This document shows positions 10,036-22,752 of a stretch of DNA of 64,000 bases, piece by piece (position 1 is the first letter of the stretch; every line of letters starts with the position of its first letter). The DNA is from Daedaleopsis sinensis. Its lineage: Eukaryota; Basidiomycota; Agaricomycetes; Polyporales; Polyporaceae. The stretch is from NCBI GenBank assembly GCA_033807695.1, contig CM066309.1, positions 1,674,001 through 1,738,000 on the forward strand. Reading direction: 5' to 3'. A program made the position numbers and the translations under genes. The notes under the pieces were generated by a model that saw nothing but the letters and a program-made list of their open reading frames with translations, did no database searches and had not been told where the DNA came from.

Positions 10036-11533
10036 ATGAAGCCTAAGGACGAAGAACTGTCCAACTCTTGGGATACGCATCGATCCCAGCTCCGCAAGTT
10101 ACGCTTGAAGAAGGAGGAGGTAGAAGAGGATGCCGGACTGCCAATTGAAGATAACGCCACGAGCAGCGCAGAGGAGGATGACATGGATAATCCCGACGAT
10201 GCAGAGGACAATGCGAACGAGGACAACCCGGACCACGACAATGTAGAGCATGGCAACACCGCCGAGAACAACGACCAGGAAGCCGCCTCAAGTGCAAGTC
10301 AGGAAGGCAATCTGGTTTCTTCTAACGTCGACGAGCACGGTGAGTGTGACGATCCAATTGCTGATGCCAACCAACGCGAGCATCATCCTCCAGAAGCCAA
10401 CAACTATACACAAGGCACAAGTGTAGCTCCACGCCCGTCCGCATCTGTAGATCTTGTCATGGACATTGATGATCCCTGTCCGTCTACCTTGGTGAGACGT
10501 TCTTTTTGCACACAACATGAGTATTCTGTTTCTAATCGCTTGCATGTCTACCAGACCGACAGCACTGCCTCGTCGATCCCCAACAGGCCTATTTCTTTGG
10601 TCCGGAACTGGCGGAGGATCAAGCTCCGTCTGCCACGAAACCTCAAAACCCACGCTCTCCCTCCCAACTACGTCGAAATTCTGCAAGAAATCCGCTCTCG
10701 GCCCTGCAGCTACTGTATTGAGAAGGGCAAACGGTGCACGCAGCAGGATACCGGGAGACAGACGTGGAAGTGCAAAGAGTGTCATAAAGGACGACGCCCA
10801 GTATGCGACTGGATGACCCGTAAGCAGTGTGTATAGGCCGTTGCGATTAGCGTTACTCACACAGCTACCAGAATGCGACAACGCTGGCCTAGGCGAAACC
10901 CCTCGTCACATCCCCAGGTCTATCAGCACTACAGGAGATACGCCAGGCCCATCGTCTACGACTGGCCTGCGTCGATCCAATCGCATTTCTGGAAGAAGCC
11001 TATCACAATCGACCAGCATCCTGGTCAGCCATAACTCCGTGACCCCTTCCAGACGGAGCACCGAGTCCACGTTGCCTCCAGCGAGCCGTTCTGCTCGCAC
11101 AGAGACTTCGCCTCTCGAAGCGGATTCCGAGTCTTTCGCTCATCCTCCATCTGAGTCACCAGCTGCCGACTCGACATCCGTCCGCCACGAGTCGCATCCC
11201 TGTAACGGACACACCGACGTGTTCAGCGGCCAAGAGTCTGGCTCCATGGAACTCCCTTCCCAGCACCCAGTAGCTGGTCCGTCATTAAGGCCTGCAGCTG
11301 GTGTTCCTTCGCAGCCTGCTGCTGGCTCGTCATCGCAGCTCGATGTCTCCATCTTAAACGACACGGTCAATGAACTACGTCGAGAGGTGCAGGCAGCCAG
11401 AGAGGACGGTGTCGAAGGGTACAATAACCTCAGGACCGCCTTCCAGACCCTCACAGAGCTTGTCCTAGAACGGCTGAACGGGCAATCATCTGGATCAGAT
11501 GGAAAGGGCAAGGGTAAAGAACGAGCGCGGTGA
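10036..11533 (+). CDS. Zn2Cys6-like cluster protein with acidic N-terminus, 460 aa
   Basis: Exons 10036-10491, 10555-10819 and 10872-11533 join in frame (introns 63 and 52 nt). The start is AAAATGAAG after a pyrimidine-rich leader. Residues 1-150 are strongly acidic and Asn-rich. Residues 203-235 show C-x2-C-x6-C-x11-C-x2-C-x7-C (CSYCIEKGKRC ... CKECHKGRRPVC), the spacing of a Zn2Cys6 cluster. The C-terminal 220 residues are Ser/Pro-rich, then a predicted coiled coil, then a basic Gly-Lys tail. The mid-protein cluster between disordered arms is the same layout as the 696-aa protein at 5150-7415, although the rest is unlike. Intron 1 is a multiple of three and stop-free, so it could be retained. 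A chromatin or transposon-related role is possible; a classical activator is less likely because the cluster is not N-terminal. Confidence 0.75.
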
Positions 11534-11732
11534 TAATAGATGTCTAGAACATAGATTTCTGCTGCTGCGGGTACAGGGATAGCGTAGGCTAGTCAATATC
11601 GTTGATCTGCATTGCTTATTTGAACGTTACCTGTGCGACCAGCGTAGAGTAAACCTTGACTGCTGCGATCTAGAATTATACATTGCACAAACGTGGTACG
11701 TCACAGAGCATAGCTACAGCATTGAGGGATAC

Positions 11733-14629
11733 TCAAACAACATAACGATCGATAACTTGACTAGTCCAGGTGTCAGTTGTCTTAGCGAGCTTGTTACAGT
11801 GTCGATACATTCCAAGCGCAGTCCGCCAATCTCGGGTCCTCAGAGGCATAGCGGTCCCCATCTTTATCTCCTTCAACCTCTTCTGAAACCATTGCTCATT
11901 TCTTGGGTTCCAGATCCCCGTGAACATGCCCGACGTGCGCCACAGCGATGGTTTCGGCCACCAGGAGCGCTCTTCTGTCTGATTTCGTTGGGCTATGCAG
12001 AGAGCATGGTCAGAAAAAAGGAACGTGCACGTTTTGGCCTGCACTCACTGGTGTATACCCTTGTGACCCCACATAGCATTGCCTGCTCTTTCTCAGATAG
12101 GCTGTCGTCCACTAGCAACAGCCCGCCCGTTCGTGCAATGACGCTGTTGTGCTTGCTGTCGTCGGTAGGGCCGTGACAAACATACCACCGTATCAGCTCC
12201 ACGATTCCATCGCTCAGGCTGCTAAACTCCACGACCAGACGCCAGATCAACCCTCCATGTAGCATAGCTGCCCTCGCACAAGGCCCTGAACGGAGGAAGT
12301 CGAGCACTTGCTGCGAGTATTGACGATAATCCAGGAAGTTGTGTGCATATCCGTCGAGTCGATATGATGGCAGGAGGGAATAATTGTTGCCGAAATGGGG
12401 AGAGCTCCGCCGCATGGACAAAGCTGCATCTGTGGAGACCTTGCAAGTAGAGAAGGGGGCTCCTATCTGCGACAGCTCGAACGCGGCATCTTCAATGGTG
12501 GACACCCGGTCAAGCCAGCGTAGTAGAAGTACCAGGACCCGCGAATTGACCAGGAGCTTCCACCCTACATCTTCTCGATCATGAGCGTATACCACTGAGT
12601 ACAGCTGCGACTGAGCTTCCCCAGCGATCTTGACGACCTTCACGATGCGTCGTGCATGATCATCCTTGAACAGGAAGTGCGGACATTGCGGACTCATATC
12701 CCAGCAATCGACGAGCACCGGCGAGTCTGTCTTCCCTTGCAGCAGTGCCCATGCACACCCAGCGAAAGTCTTCTTGTCGCGATCGCAGAAAGAGGGTTGC
12801 GGCTCTATGCCAAAGGCAAAGATGTCGAACATTGCAGGGCCAGCGAACACGGTGTAATCCACTGAGTCAGATACGACCACAGAGTCGTGCTCGGGGGCCG
12901 GATGCAGTCCATAGCGTTCGGATAGGTACTGGTTCTCGAGATACCATTCGCTAAAGTCCACGATGTCATACTGTGCTTCGTCTACTTGCTGGTAGAGAAT
13001 GTCGTTCTCAGCTGTGAAAATCTCTTGTGCATCGAGGAATGGATTACAACGAATGGATGACCGGGATGAGACATCGCGGTTGTTGTACGTTGCAGGAAGA
13101 GTCGCAGGAGGAGGGAAGTCTTCGTTGGAAATTGAGTCATGACGATTGCCAGCAGCGTCGTAGTCGGTGGGAATGAGATTTGTAGACAATCCACCTGCGA
13201 TGAGGAGCTGCTCTGCGGTCGTCTGATCTGACCACAGGTCCCATTCGTCGAATAATGCGTTGTAAGAGCGAACACCTGGTCCATGCTGGTGCCACAGATC
13301 TGGGACGCATGAGTGATGGACTTCAGCACGATAGTCCAGCGCCCTCCAAGCATCTGGTAGATCCGGATACACATGAGACGCCTCGATCCAGAGGTAGACC
13401 CTCGTGTAAGGCTTCGGCAAATTACCGGCAGCCGCATACTCCTCTCGGTCTATTCTTCGAGCAGCCTGGGGAGGGGTCTCGCGGGTCTTCATGCTCTCTG
13501 CGCGCTGTAGCATGCGGGCGAGAAAAGCAGTGCGCGATTCGCCTGGAAGCTGGAAAGGTCCATGCGGCTTTGGAGCGAGACGCTCCTCCAGCTCCCTGTC
13601 GAAAGGGTGCGGACGTCCTTTGCCGTCGAGGTAGAGCTTGTACACGGAAGGAGCTTGCGGTCGAGGGGGTGCTGCCAGAGCGAGTGAAGCATCTTGAGCA
13701 GACGACGGGGCAAATTGGCGGAGGAATGGATATTGCGTGCAGAGAGGTTCGATAGAGGCTCGGTTGGTCCATCGTAAGATGATTGGAACCTTCGCTTGCC
13801 GCATGACTGGGACGTGCGGGAGCCATTGGCAAAGAACTGGATCGATAATCGCTCCAACTCGTAGCATGTGCGAGAATCTTGAAATAACTGACGCGTTCAG
13901 AGCGTCGATCCAGTATGACGGTAGCCCTTCTTTCTCCAGAAACGGCACCCAAGTCGGTACACATTCAGGATTCTGAGAAGTGTCCCATACCGCCAAAGCG
14001 AGGGAGCAGCGTGCCGCCAAAATGATCATCGCATCTCGCGACTTCCTGATCGCGACCCTTGCTTTGTACGAGGTCGGGTACAAACGCAGATATCCGCACG
14101 CCGAAGGGTCCGGCCAGCTCTCGCCTTGATTTGCACTGCTTGCAGCTGGCGAGTTTCGCAGCATCAGCAAGCGATCAATAGCAAAACCCAGGGCCTTCTC
14201 GAGACGGCTCCAGGATTTCCGTAAGTCGAGCGATAACCCCCAAGTGTTGTTGTCGGTGTAATGAATGGGGTGCAAGTTGGCCACTTCAAGACACAGCCGG
14301 CTAAGTAGGGGATCTTGAATAGGAGGCGATCTGAAGATATAGGCTATTTCAGGCGCCTGTGCGATTGCGAAGCTTGGAGTAAGGAGTTCTCGAAAGGTCT
14401 TGTTCTCAATAGGGTTCGGGTCGGTACCGGGCGGAATCTTGATGAGATCTGGGACGTTTGTAACAGTGTACAGCAGGTTGTCGGCATCACTGAAAGTGTA
14501 CACCCGGTCTCGCCTGAACATTAGTAGTAAGTAAGAAATTGTATTACAAAGTGGTCCTAGACGTGCCAAGTTTCGTCGGACATTACAGATGTACCACTCA
14601 GGCGGGTGTGAAGCTGGACTACAAGCCAT
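11733..14629 (-). CDS. Large protein of unknown function, 946 aa
   Basis: A long frame (14629-12049) joins in phase to a last exon (11992-11733) across a 56-nt GTGAGT...CATAG intron. The ATG at 14629 is the first in frame; the frame runs a little further upstream without ATG, and a GTAAGT donor at about 14680 hints at a possible upstream exon. No signal peptide or membrane span is evident. The protein is rich in Trp, Leu and Pro, with a Pro-rich patch near residue 330 and a conserved-looking WRALDYRAEVHHSC region in the middle. I do not recognise a domain. The length and lack of stops argue for a real, expressed gene of a lineage-restricted family. Confidence 0.75.
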
Positions 14630-14659
14630 GGGTTCAATGTCGTCTGCACTGTGCACTCT

Positions 14660-17147
14660 TGAAATCTCGCTGAACTTACATTATGGAGAGCGAACTGCAA
14701 CCGAGAAGGACAGGCGACACCTGCAGGATACGTTCGAATGCAACTGTATTAGAGGTAAAAAATGCGCGGTTGACTTCTATACTTGGCTATCCTACACATT
14801 CATATGAGTTTAAGCTTACAATGTGGTGCGCGCAGGGCAGCGAACAAACTTCGCCACCTTCCAGGGTCCTGACCAGGAAGTGCCCTGCGCAGTCGTGTTA
14901 GCGAAATGACCTACCTATCTAGCAGACGCCATGATCAATGTACCAGCCAGACCAAGAAGACTTACGTCTAGCCAGAGCTCACGAAACGACTAGTTCCTCA
15001 GCAACTGGTTGAGACGATCAGTCTCTGCAGGTGGTATTGAGTTAAAGATTGTACTACTTACGTTCAACACTTTTCAGCGATTTGTAGTATCGTATAGAGT
15101 AGTCGAAGAGCTGGCGATGAGTCTCTCAACACCTCGTGGAACGTGGTGGACAGCTCGGAGTGTGGAGGTCGTGGTGGTAGAGGGAGAAGAGTGAAGAGGC
15201 AGACCAAAGGTCGAAGCACCCCCGATATGGGCAACGATCACGTGTAGATGCATCCTCCCACGTGGTGGCTGTGCTGAGACGCCGGTGTAGATGTTCTGGT
15301 CAATGACTACGACATCTTTTACTTCTTGCCTCCACATTCTCCTGCTACTCTGCCTAGACATTGTTCCACGATGTCTAGCGTGTACAGTCGACACCTGCTG
15401 GATCTTATAGATTTACGACTGCAACGCTGTCTGTAACTACGTCAACAAACACAGTAATAATCTCGGACTGCTCAAGTTAGAGCGCTTCAAGAGGTTCATC
15501 CGGTCACGTACTGCTTCTAGTCCTATATCGCCAGGTGCGTTATTTAGTGTCGACTACTGACTACTAAGCTCATTTTGCTGTTGAATGTGATACCAAGTAC
15601 AGTAGGAACACACGCCCAGAATCATTCGTGAGCCACCCGTAAGTCCATACGCTCACTGCTCAGCCTCTAGGTGTTTGTAATTACCTGCTAGTAAGTAGTC
15701 GAGCTAACCTGCTGTTCTAAATGCAAAGCCGGTTGCATATGCCGATATGGAAAATGAGGATTCCCTCAAACAATATTGTCTTCATGCATATCTGGGGCTT
15801 TGACCGTCAACCTTTCTGATCATAAGATTTGTTACTGTCGCGCCAGAATATGTAGACCGCCCAGTCATGGCTTGCCTGTAAGCATACCGGTAGGATCCTG
15901 ATCCCATTCTACCTGAGTCTCAATTCGTACTACAGCCTTCGAGGGCACATTCATCATAGGGAAAGGTCGGTTTGTTATCTGGTCCTTGTCAAGTGATGCC
16001 CCTACCATGTGAAACATTGATGCGGCCCGGGAACGACTCTGATATCAGCCGGCCTAAGCTTTTCGGCCGATCCCCCAAGCCTGAACCTGCCCCCGCCCCC
16101 GAGCAGGGATGTCCTCAAGCATCACAGTCGGGTTTGTCCGAGGGAGATCAGACGCCGGCTCCTCGCAGTCTACTCCTTCCTTTCTACCATCCTTGACCTC
16201 AGCTGCCCTTGAGATCCCAACTCCTACTCTGCACGCTCCATCCCTCGTTGCCAGGTCTAGGTGTGTGATGCATTTGACTCCTCATGCTACAGTCCCGTCC
16301 TGCTAATATTGCTTCTTCCTTCGCTTTGACAGACTTTCTGCTGCAACCCCTTTCCGGCAAAATTTCTTGAACTCGCTGTACCTCGCGTTCCACGCTTTGT
16401 AGAGTCGAGTTCTTGAACAACCTACCTCCACGCTGTTCGACCACGCAGGTGAGCATTTGATATTGCTTTTTCCCTCGTTCTTTCTGGCATCCTCCCTGCT
16501 CGCCTGCCTGCCTTCGGGGTCCCTGCTCGTGCCCCGACTCAGCAGACCACTGTCGGTGGGCGATTGAGCCCCCTTCGACCCCAGAGCACATGTTAATCAG
16601 CGTCCAAGTACTCGCCAACCCACATGCCTACTTTTCTGCCTCGGTTGTGTTCGCAAAAGTCAGCGCTGCCATCTGGCGCTGTTGCCCATGACATCGACGA
16701 CAGTGCTGCGGACACTGACGTGGATGCCGTGGCCTTCGTTCGCATCATGGTAGTGCATGCACGAAGCTCAAGCAAAATGAGCTGGTTCTGCTGTATTTGC
16801 CGACAGAGATGCCATGAAAACATAGGATGTCCCGTAAGTCTTGATGCAGCATCATGATCTGTCGACGTCCTGCCTGCAAGAAGATCGCTACAGATGCTGT
16901 TCCGCGGATGTTGGTGCTGCTGTCGGTCATGCACTCATACTGGCACACCTCGCTGTGGACCGGGCTTCCACCAGCGGTTCTGTTCGTGCATACGTGGCCT
17001 GCACTATGCTTATAGACCTCCCTTTGGCCACATCCTAGAGCCGACACTACTAGCCAAAGGACGCGCGCTCTGTACATTGATCTTAAATATCTTCATCAAG
17101 CCCCCTCTTCTTAATCGCGGCGCTGATTATGTTCGTTCTAGCTAGCC
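14660..17147. other. 2.5 kb without a convincing gene
   Basis: Only short frames occur on either strand, none with a plausible exon chain. The part from about 16070 to 16620 is pyrimidine-rich on the plus strand and may contain promoter or leader sequence for the downstream TET/JBP-like gene. No repeat boundaries were found. Confidence 0.45.
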
Positions 17148-20100
17148 ATGATATCCCGGGCGCAAGCTGCCAAGAACCAGAAGGGAAAGTCCAAAGCATC
17201 CAAAGCACCGAAGGATGACCAATTTCCTGGTAGGCTATGACCGCTCGTTGCGGTATTCAAAGACTGACCGTTTAGCAGGTGTCGACCGACCAGACGGGAC
17301 CCTTATGGACATTCCCAACCGTGATCCTCGTCTTCCACGTCTGTACCTTGTCAAATCGCACGTCCAGGTGAAGAAAAAGTTCCGCGCGAAGCGTATCTTT
17401 ATCTATCTTCAAGATAACTCTCCCGAGGCCATGGCCAAACAGCATGGATTTCTGTCCGGCATGCAGTTTCCCGAAGGCACGCAGGACGGAATACGCCAAG
17501 CTGGTCTGTGTTTTGACTACTCGTCTGACCTGATGCTCACCCACCGGTCTTTAGGGTTCTTTTTTATCAGGCGCGGCGACTATGTTTTCTGTCGTGACAT
17601 CGCCAAGCCTACAGAGGAGAACGACGTACTCCAGCTCTGGCTTCCTGCAAAGTAATATGCGCTTTGTACTTCTCATAGTTTAGATACTTACGATTGCTTT
17701 AGAGGCGCAATCAGCAAGGACCTCGTTGAACGGATGAAGAAGGCACGCGACCTTGGTCTCGGCCCTGCTGAAGAACGCACGGCGAACCGAGCCCAGAAGG
17801 GCAAGGACGGCATCTATCGTGGAGGTGTCAAGCACGAACGATCCGACCGCGCGATGCATGTTGGAAATGCGCCCCGGTGTTTTTCTCTAGTACAGTCTTA
17901 TCAGTTTCCGCGTAACCTCGCCACACCAGCGGCATCTACCAAGATTGGCATGGGTGAGGAACCTGACGAGCATGTCCTCGCTCGCGAAGAGATAGTTGAA
18001 GTAATATAGCCCTCGCACACCCGCAACATTTGCTCATATACGTCTCTAGTCTGCTACACGAATCGCCATGGCAGCTCTGGAGTTGGCCCCAGAAGAGATC
18101 GGCATAGCTCTCAAACGCCAGGCCGATGTCACAAATCTCCCTGCTGTGGGATTTGAAGGCAACTACGCACATCCAGCGTTGCAGGCAAACTTTGCGGCTG
18201 CCCAGACCGCAGATGCTCTTGCACGTGCGTGATTATGCAGATATACCGCGCCGGATTGGTCTAATAATATGGCTTGATAGTTCCCCGCATGAAGAAGGAC
18301 TTCGGAAGCTTCGGGGGCAAGCACCTCGACGACAACGACAGCGTCGGGGCTTACACCTCAATGATCACGTGCACAGATGTAGCTCCTGATGAGGATTCAG
18401 GCGTCTTCATTATTGGAGATCTTGGTGTCGGGATCGGCAAGTCGTAACAGTAGAATGCTCCATTATGGTGCTAACCGTTGTCCTTCAGCTTTCGAGGAGT
18501 TCATCGTCATCAACTTCTGCGGCATGCGCTTCCATGGAGGATATCCTCCGACTGCAGCACATGGGAAGCAGCCAAACCCCGCGTCATATCGATTCACTGT
18601 GGTATGCTACCCTCCAAGACCTATGCTGGATGGCACCGCAAGATTAGGCTTTGCTGTCCTGCCCGGAAATCAACTTCTTATCATGCCTCCGGAGTTCATC
18701 GATCCCCGGTAAGTTCTGCAACCTTATGCGCGAGTCACAGCTTGTTGAAGTACTTACTTTGACTAGACACGACGATGCACATGTAACTACCAATCTTGCG
18801 AACTGGATGAGCTCTGGGCTCTACCTCACTACACCGCCTGCATTTCTAAAGTTCTATTATCGAACGTTCTGCCAAATGGCACATCATTTCGGGCGCCAGG
18901 CTCCTCGTGACACAGCTCTGAAGGTCGACTACAAGAAGCTGGCGGAGTGCTTCACCCTCACCGAGAAAGACGGCACAGAGCATCGTCCAGATTTTTGGGA
19001 GCTACACCCTGGCTCGACGGCCTATTCTGAGGAGTTCCAATGCACGCGCAAGGACTCTGTGAAACTCTGGGAAGACCACAAGCTGCGACATGGAAGGGTT
19101 ATGCCAGCTGCAGTGCATGCCCAGCGGCGAGGTATGCACTACTGCAATTTATTCGCCTGTGTAGAGTAACTTACCGCGGAGTTGTAGCAGCTGCCAATTC
19201 TAAGAAAGCTGCCAACACTTCCGGGAAGCCGAAGACTTCTAGGAAGCGCAAGAACTCGGACGAAGAGGACATCGATCAGCAGGCTGCAGGTAAATATAAA
19301 TCTCTGTAAGGATAGTATACACATAGTCTAACCATGATATAGGCTCGAACAAGCGAAAGAAGACTTCTCAAGAAGCCGGCTCGTCCGAGCCTGACGGTAC
19401 TAACGTTGTTTCTGATAATGATTGACCGTACGTTAATTGGTATTTGCAGTATCTACCGGCAAGCGTAAGCGCACTGAGGCCGACGCCGAAGAGGATGGGG
19501 CTCATGAGGAACAGACCGTCCGTAAGTCTCTAAGGGCAGTGTTGTTGCAGGTGTTGTTTATTAACTCCTGACTCTTGATAGGCCGTAGCACCCGAAAGAA
19601 GGGTAAAGCTAGCTCTGGGGTTCAGCGTGAAGATGACCATGACGCTTCGCCGCAAGAGCCACAGGGTGAGAATGAGCACTGTCCTAGGTTTGAACTTCGT
19701 ATTAACAGCATGTCTGCAGAGTTTGGTGCTCCTGCTCACGATCGTCACCATGGGGCTGCGCGTTAGTATCCCTGCATTCGCGTTGCAATAGTAATAACTG
19801 AGCAACATCACAGACTCCCTCGAAGATGACGACTATCCCAACCTGAATGAGATGTGGGCCTCCATGAATTTTGCAAACAATTTGCCGTTGTTTGACATGG
19901 AAGATGAAGACCGCGAGGAAGAAGAGCATGACGAAGATGATTCTATAGAGGCAGATGGTGCGTTTGCAGCTCTTTATTCGGTCGTATCTGCTAATCCGTC
20001 TGGCCTGTAGAGGATGAGGAGCCTTTAATTCGTACATACCAGGCTTCACCCCAACGCACGACCGGCAAGAAAGGCAAGGGCGTATCTCGTGGAAGTCAAG

Positions 20101-22453
20101 CAGAAGAACATGATCAACATCAGCTCGCACAGGAGGAGAACGATGGTGATGATTCAGGTGATGGGGCGAGCAACGTGCCTGAGGATAACGACAGCTCGAT
20201 CGCTCGCGATGAAGACAATGACTTCGGTGCTTTCGAAGATGATGTTGATGTCAACGGGCACGACAAGCTCTCTGGTGACCACCCGGACGAGGAGCACAGC
20301 CAAGACCATCCTGATGAGAGTCGGAACACTATCACCAACATCAGCTCAGCCTTGCAGATGGAGGAGTCATGCAGCGAGCACAGGGAGGACGAGAACGAGG
20401 AGGAGGCACGCAGTGAGCTCGGCGAAGACCAGAACGAGGAGGAGAACATCTCCACCGGCGCTTTAACCGTGGCCCCATCTCAACCACGCAAGTTATTTCC
20501 CCTTGCCCGTTGCACCAATTTACTCACAAATCACTATCAATAGCGTATCAAAGAGTGTTAAAACTCTTCTCGCTGCCAGCGTTGCGTCAACAACTGCAAC
20601 GATTCCGAAAGTTGGAGAAGCAGCTCACAGACCATCCTGACGCCATCGTGTCCTCCCCTGCACCTTTGAACGACTTCTTAAATGCACTCTCAGGCGATCA
20701 GCTTTCAGTTGCATTTACACACACCGTCGCGTTGATGTGGCCAAACTATGAAGCACAGAAGATCACAGCAGACGTCGCTGAGCTTCAGCTTGCTGTACAC
20801 CGACGCAGGATCATGTTGTGCAACGCTACCGCATGGTACTGGCTCACGCAATCCTGTCCTGACCGCTGCCGCACGATCATCGCCAAGCTCTCTGCCGACG
20901 CCTCCTCGTATCGCCACTCCGACCACTGGTTGGAGCGATTGTGCGCCGAAGTCTATCACATTGTCAAGGAGCGTCGTAAGGCCAACTTGGAGGCCGCTGA
21001 CTTCATTCCAAACTTGCCCGGGAACCCACCTGTTGGCTTTGTCCCTCGTCCTCGTAAACTTGAACAAGACGTCACCGATCGTGTCAGCAACCTTGTAGTC
21101 GGTATGGTGCGACACTGGCTAGACTTCCCGAACAATACGGAGATGATGGCTGCATACTTTGTCTTGCATGTACTGTCGGCCTTCAAGAACTCTGATGTGC
21201 TGCTGCTCGACGGGGTCTGGCAGAAGTACCGGACGGTCAAAGCCTCAATTCTGGGAGAGAAGCGGAAGGCTGAGACGCTGCGTTTGGATATGCTTATGCC
21301 GTTTGCATCTGCTGTCAAAACGTTGCCACTCGCACAACCAGACTCCGGAGAGGCTGCTGTTTTAGAGTCCATCTCAGAGGCCGTGGAGCGTTGCCTCCCT
21401 GGGGCTCGATTGTCGACGGAGCAGCTCGTCGGTTCCATGGACGCTGAGAAAGCTATACCCAAGCCCCTGCCACTCTCTTCAAGCTCTCGTGAAGATGCTT
21501 TCCCTTCCTCATCCTCCCCATCACCGTCTGTGTCCTCGAAAACGCAAGCAGCTCTTCGCCGTGTCAGCGATTTCATACTTCATGTGCTGCCCATCGGTCT
21601 CGGAGACGCCATCAAGAAGCCTAGTGTTCTGCAGAAGCATATGTTGAAACGCACAGACTTCTATCTCCCCTTCAGAGAGTTGGCTCCTAGTCGACGGCGT
21701 GTTACAGGCGAAGGAGGCCCATTCCATCCTACCCTCGTTTCTGAGCCAGGAGCGTTCCCCAGCTGGGTCATATTCCGTGCACTTCTGTACAACTCCGAAG
21801 TCCTTCAGGAGTTTACCACCTGCTATTTCCCTAGCTATGACGACTGGACACAGTTCTTAGAAGACGAAGGCTACGACGACGCTGACGTGGAGGTTCAGAA
21901 CCGCTTCTTCAACATCAGCTGCTACGGTTCACGGCAGCCCCAGCGCCGTAGCGGCAAAACTATTGCTGAAGAATACTTCAAGGCAGAGCCGCGGTGGCAG
22001 GAACTCGTCGCCGAGTACCAGGGAGGCTCAATCCCCTTCAAGACCTTCTACCTCTGGGTGCTGGGGAAGAAAGAGGTACGGGACAAAAACCCTTCCAAAC
22101 CGTCCAAATATCCGCCAGCAGACAACCCCGTGTCTCTTCCTGTCGTGGGCCCCCTTACAGCCTATCTCCTCACTGCCGACCTTGTCTATGCTGGGAAGGT
22201 CCAACGACCTACAGTTTCAGACGTCGCATTCATCATTCACAGGCACGGAATTGGCTCATACGACGGCCTTCTCGACCTCGAGCTAATTCCCCAGAAGGCT
22301 TCGGTCAAGGAAGTTGAGGAAGCAGTCGCTTTGGTGTATCAGCATCTCCAGGAGAGCATACCTGAGGAATATCACGAGCAGATTGGTCTAGATGAGATTA
22401 TGGTCGAACATCTACTTTGTAAATACCACCGGACGAGGAACATGAAGAGGTAG
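17148..22453 (+). CDS. TET/JBP-type 2-oxoglutarate/Fe(II) dioxygenase, fused, about 1515 aa
   Basis: Fifteen exons join in frame. The middle of the first 520 residues carries a TET/JBP signature: FGGKHLDDND (iron ligands His and Asp near residues 324 and 326), then RFHGGYPPTA (distal His near 377) and YRFTVVCYPP (2-oxoglutarate-binding Arg near 396). Fungal members oxidise 5-methylcytosine or thymine in DNA, in the nucleus. Next come six short Lys/Glu-rich linker exons (19188-19957) and an acidic segment, then about 630 helical residues of unknown function (20554-22453). The intron at 18437-18488 starts with GC and separates HxD from the distal His. All linker introns are phase 1. The join 20491/20554 uses a weak AAAG acceptor, so the C-terminal part could be a separate gene. 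Iyer and colleagues (2014) reported lineage-specific TET/JBP expansions near KDZ transposons in such fungi; no KDZ transposase is seen here. Enzyme class likely; substrate unproven. Confidence 0.72.
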
Positions 22454-22752
22454 TTACTGTAAGCTTTGTATCTATACTTATAAGACACTTTGTTCCTTCA
22501 CATTTATGACCCCTTGCATCGCAGTACTGTTGCATGGTATTTGATGAGACCTTGCAGCCTTTTCTACTTCAGATTGCTCCTGCATAATTACGAAGGAGCC
22601 CAGAGCTAATGCTCGCGTGGTACTTAGCATGGCGACCGTAATTCTGCTCAGATTGGATTCCCAGCATGTTAATCATTATGTTGTGAGCACTACCGTAGGT
22701 CTAGAGTAGGAGATATTAGGCGAAACAGGAATGGGAGCAGCAGCAGCGACAA

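Noticed and set aside
4786..15494. Shared 16-mer AGAGCGCTTCAAGAGG at about 4785 and 15479
   Set aside because: A single 16-base match is close to chance expectation for a 64-kb window on two strands, and the flanks do not match.
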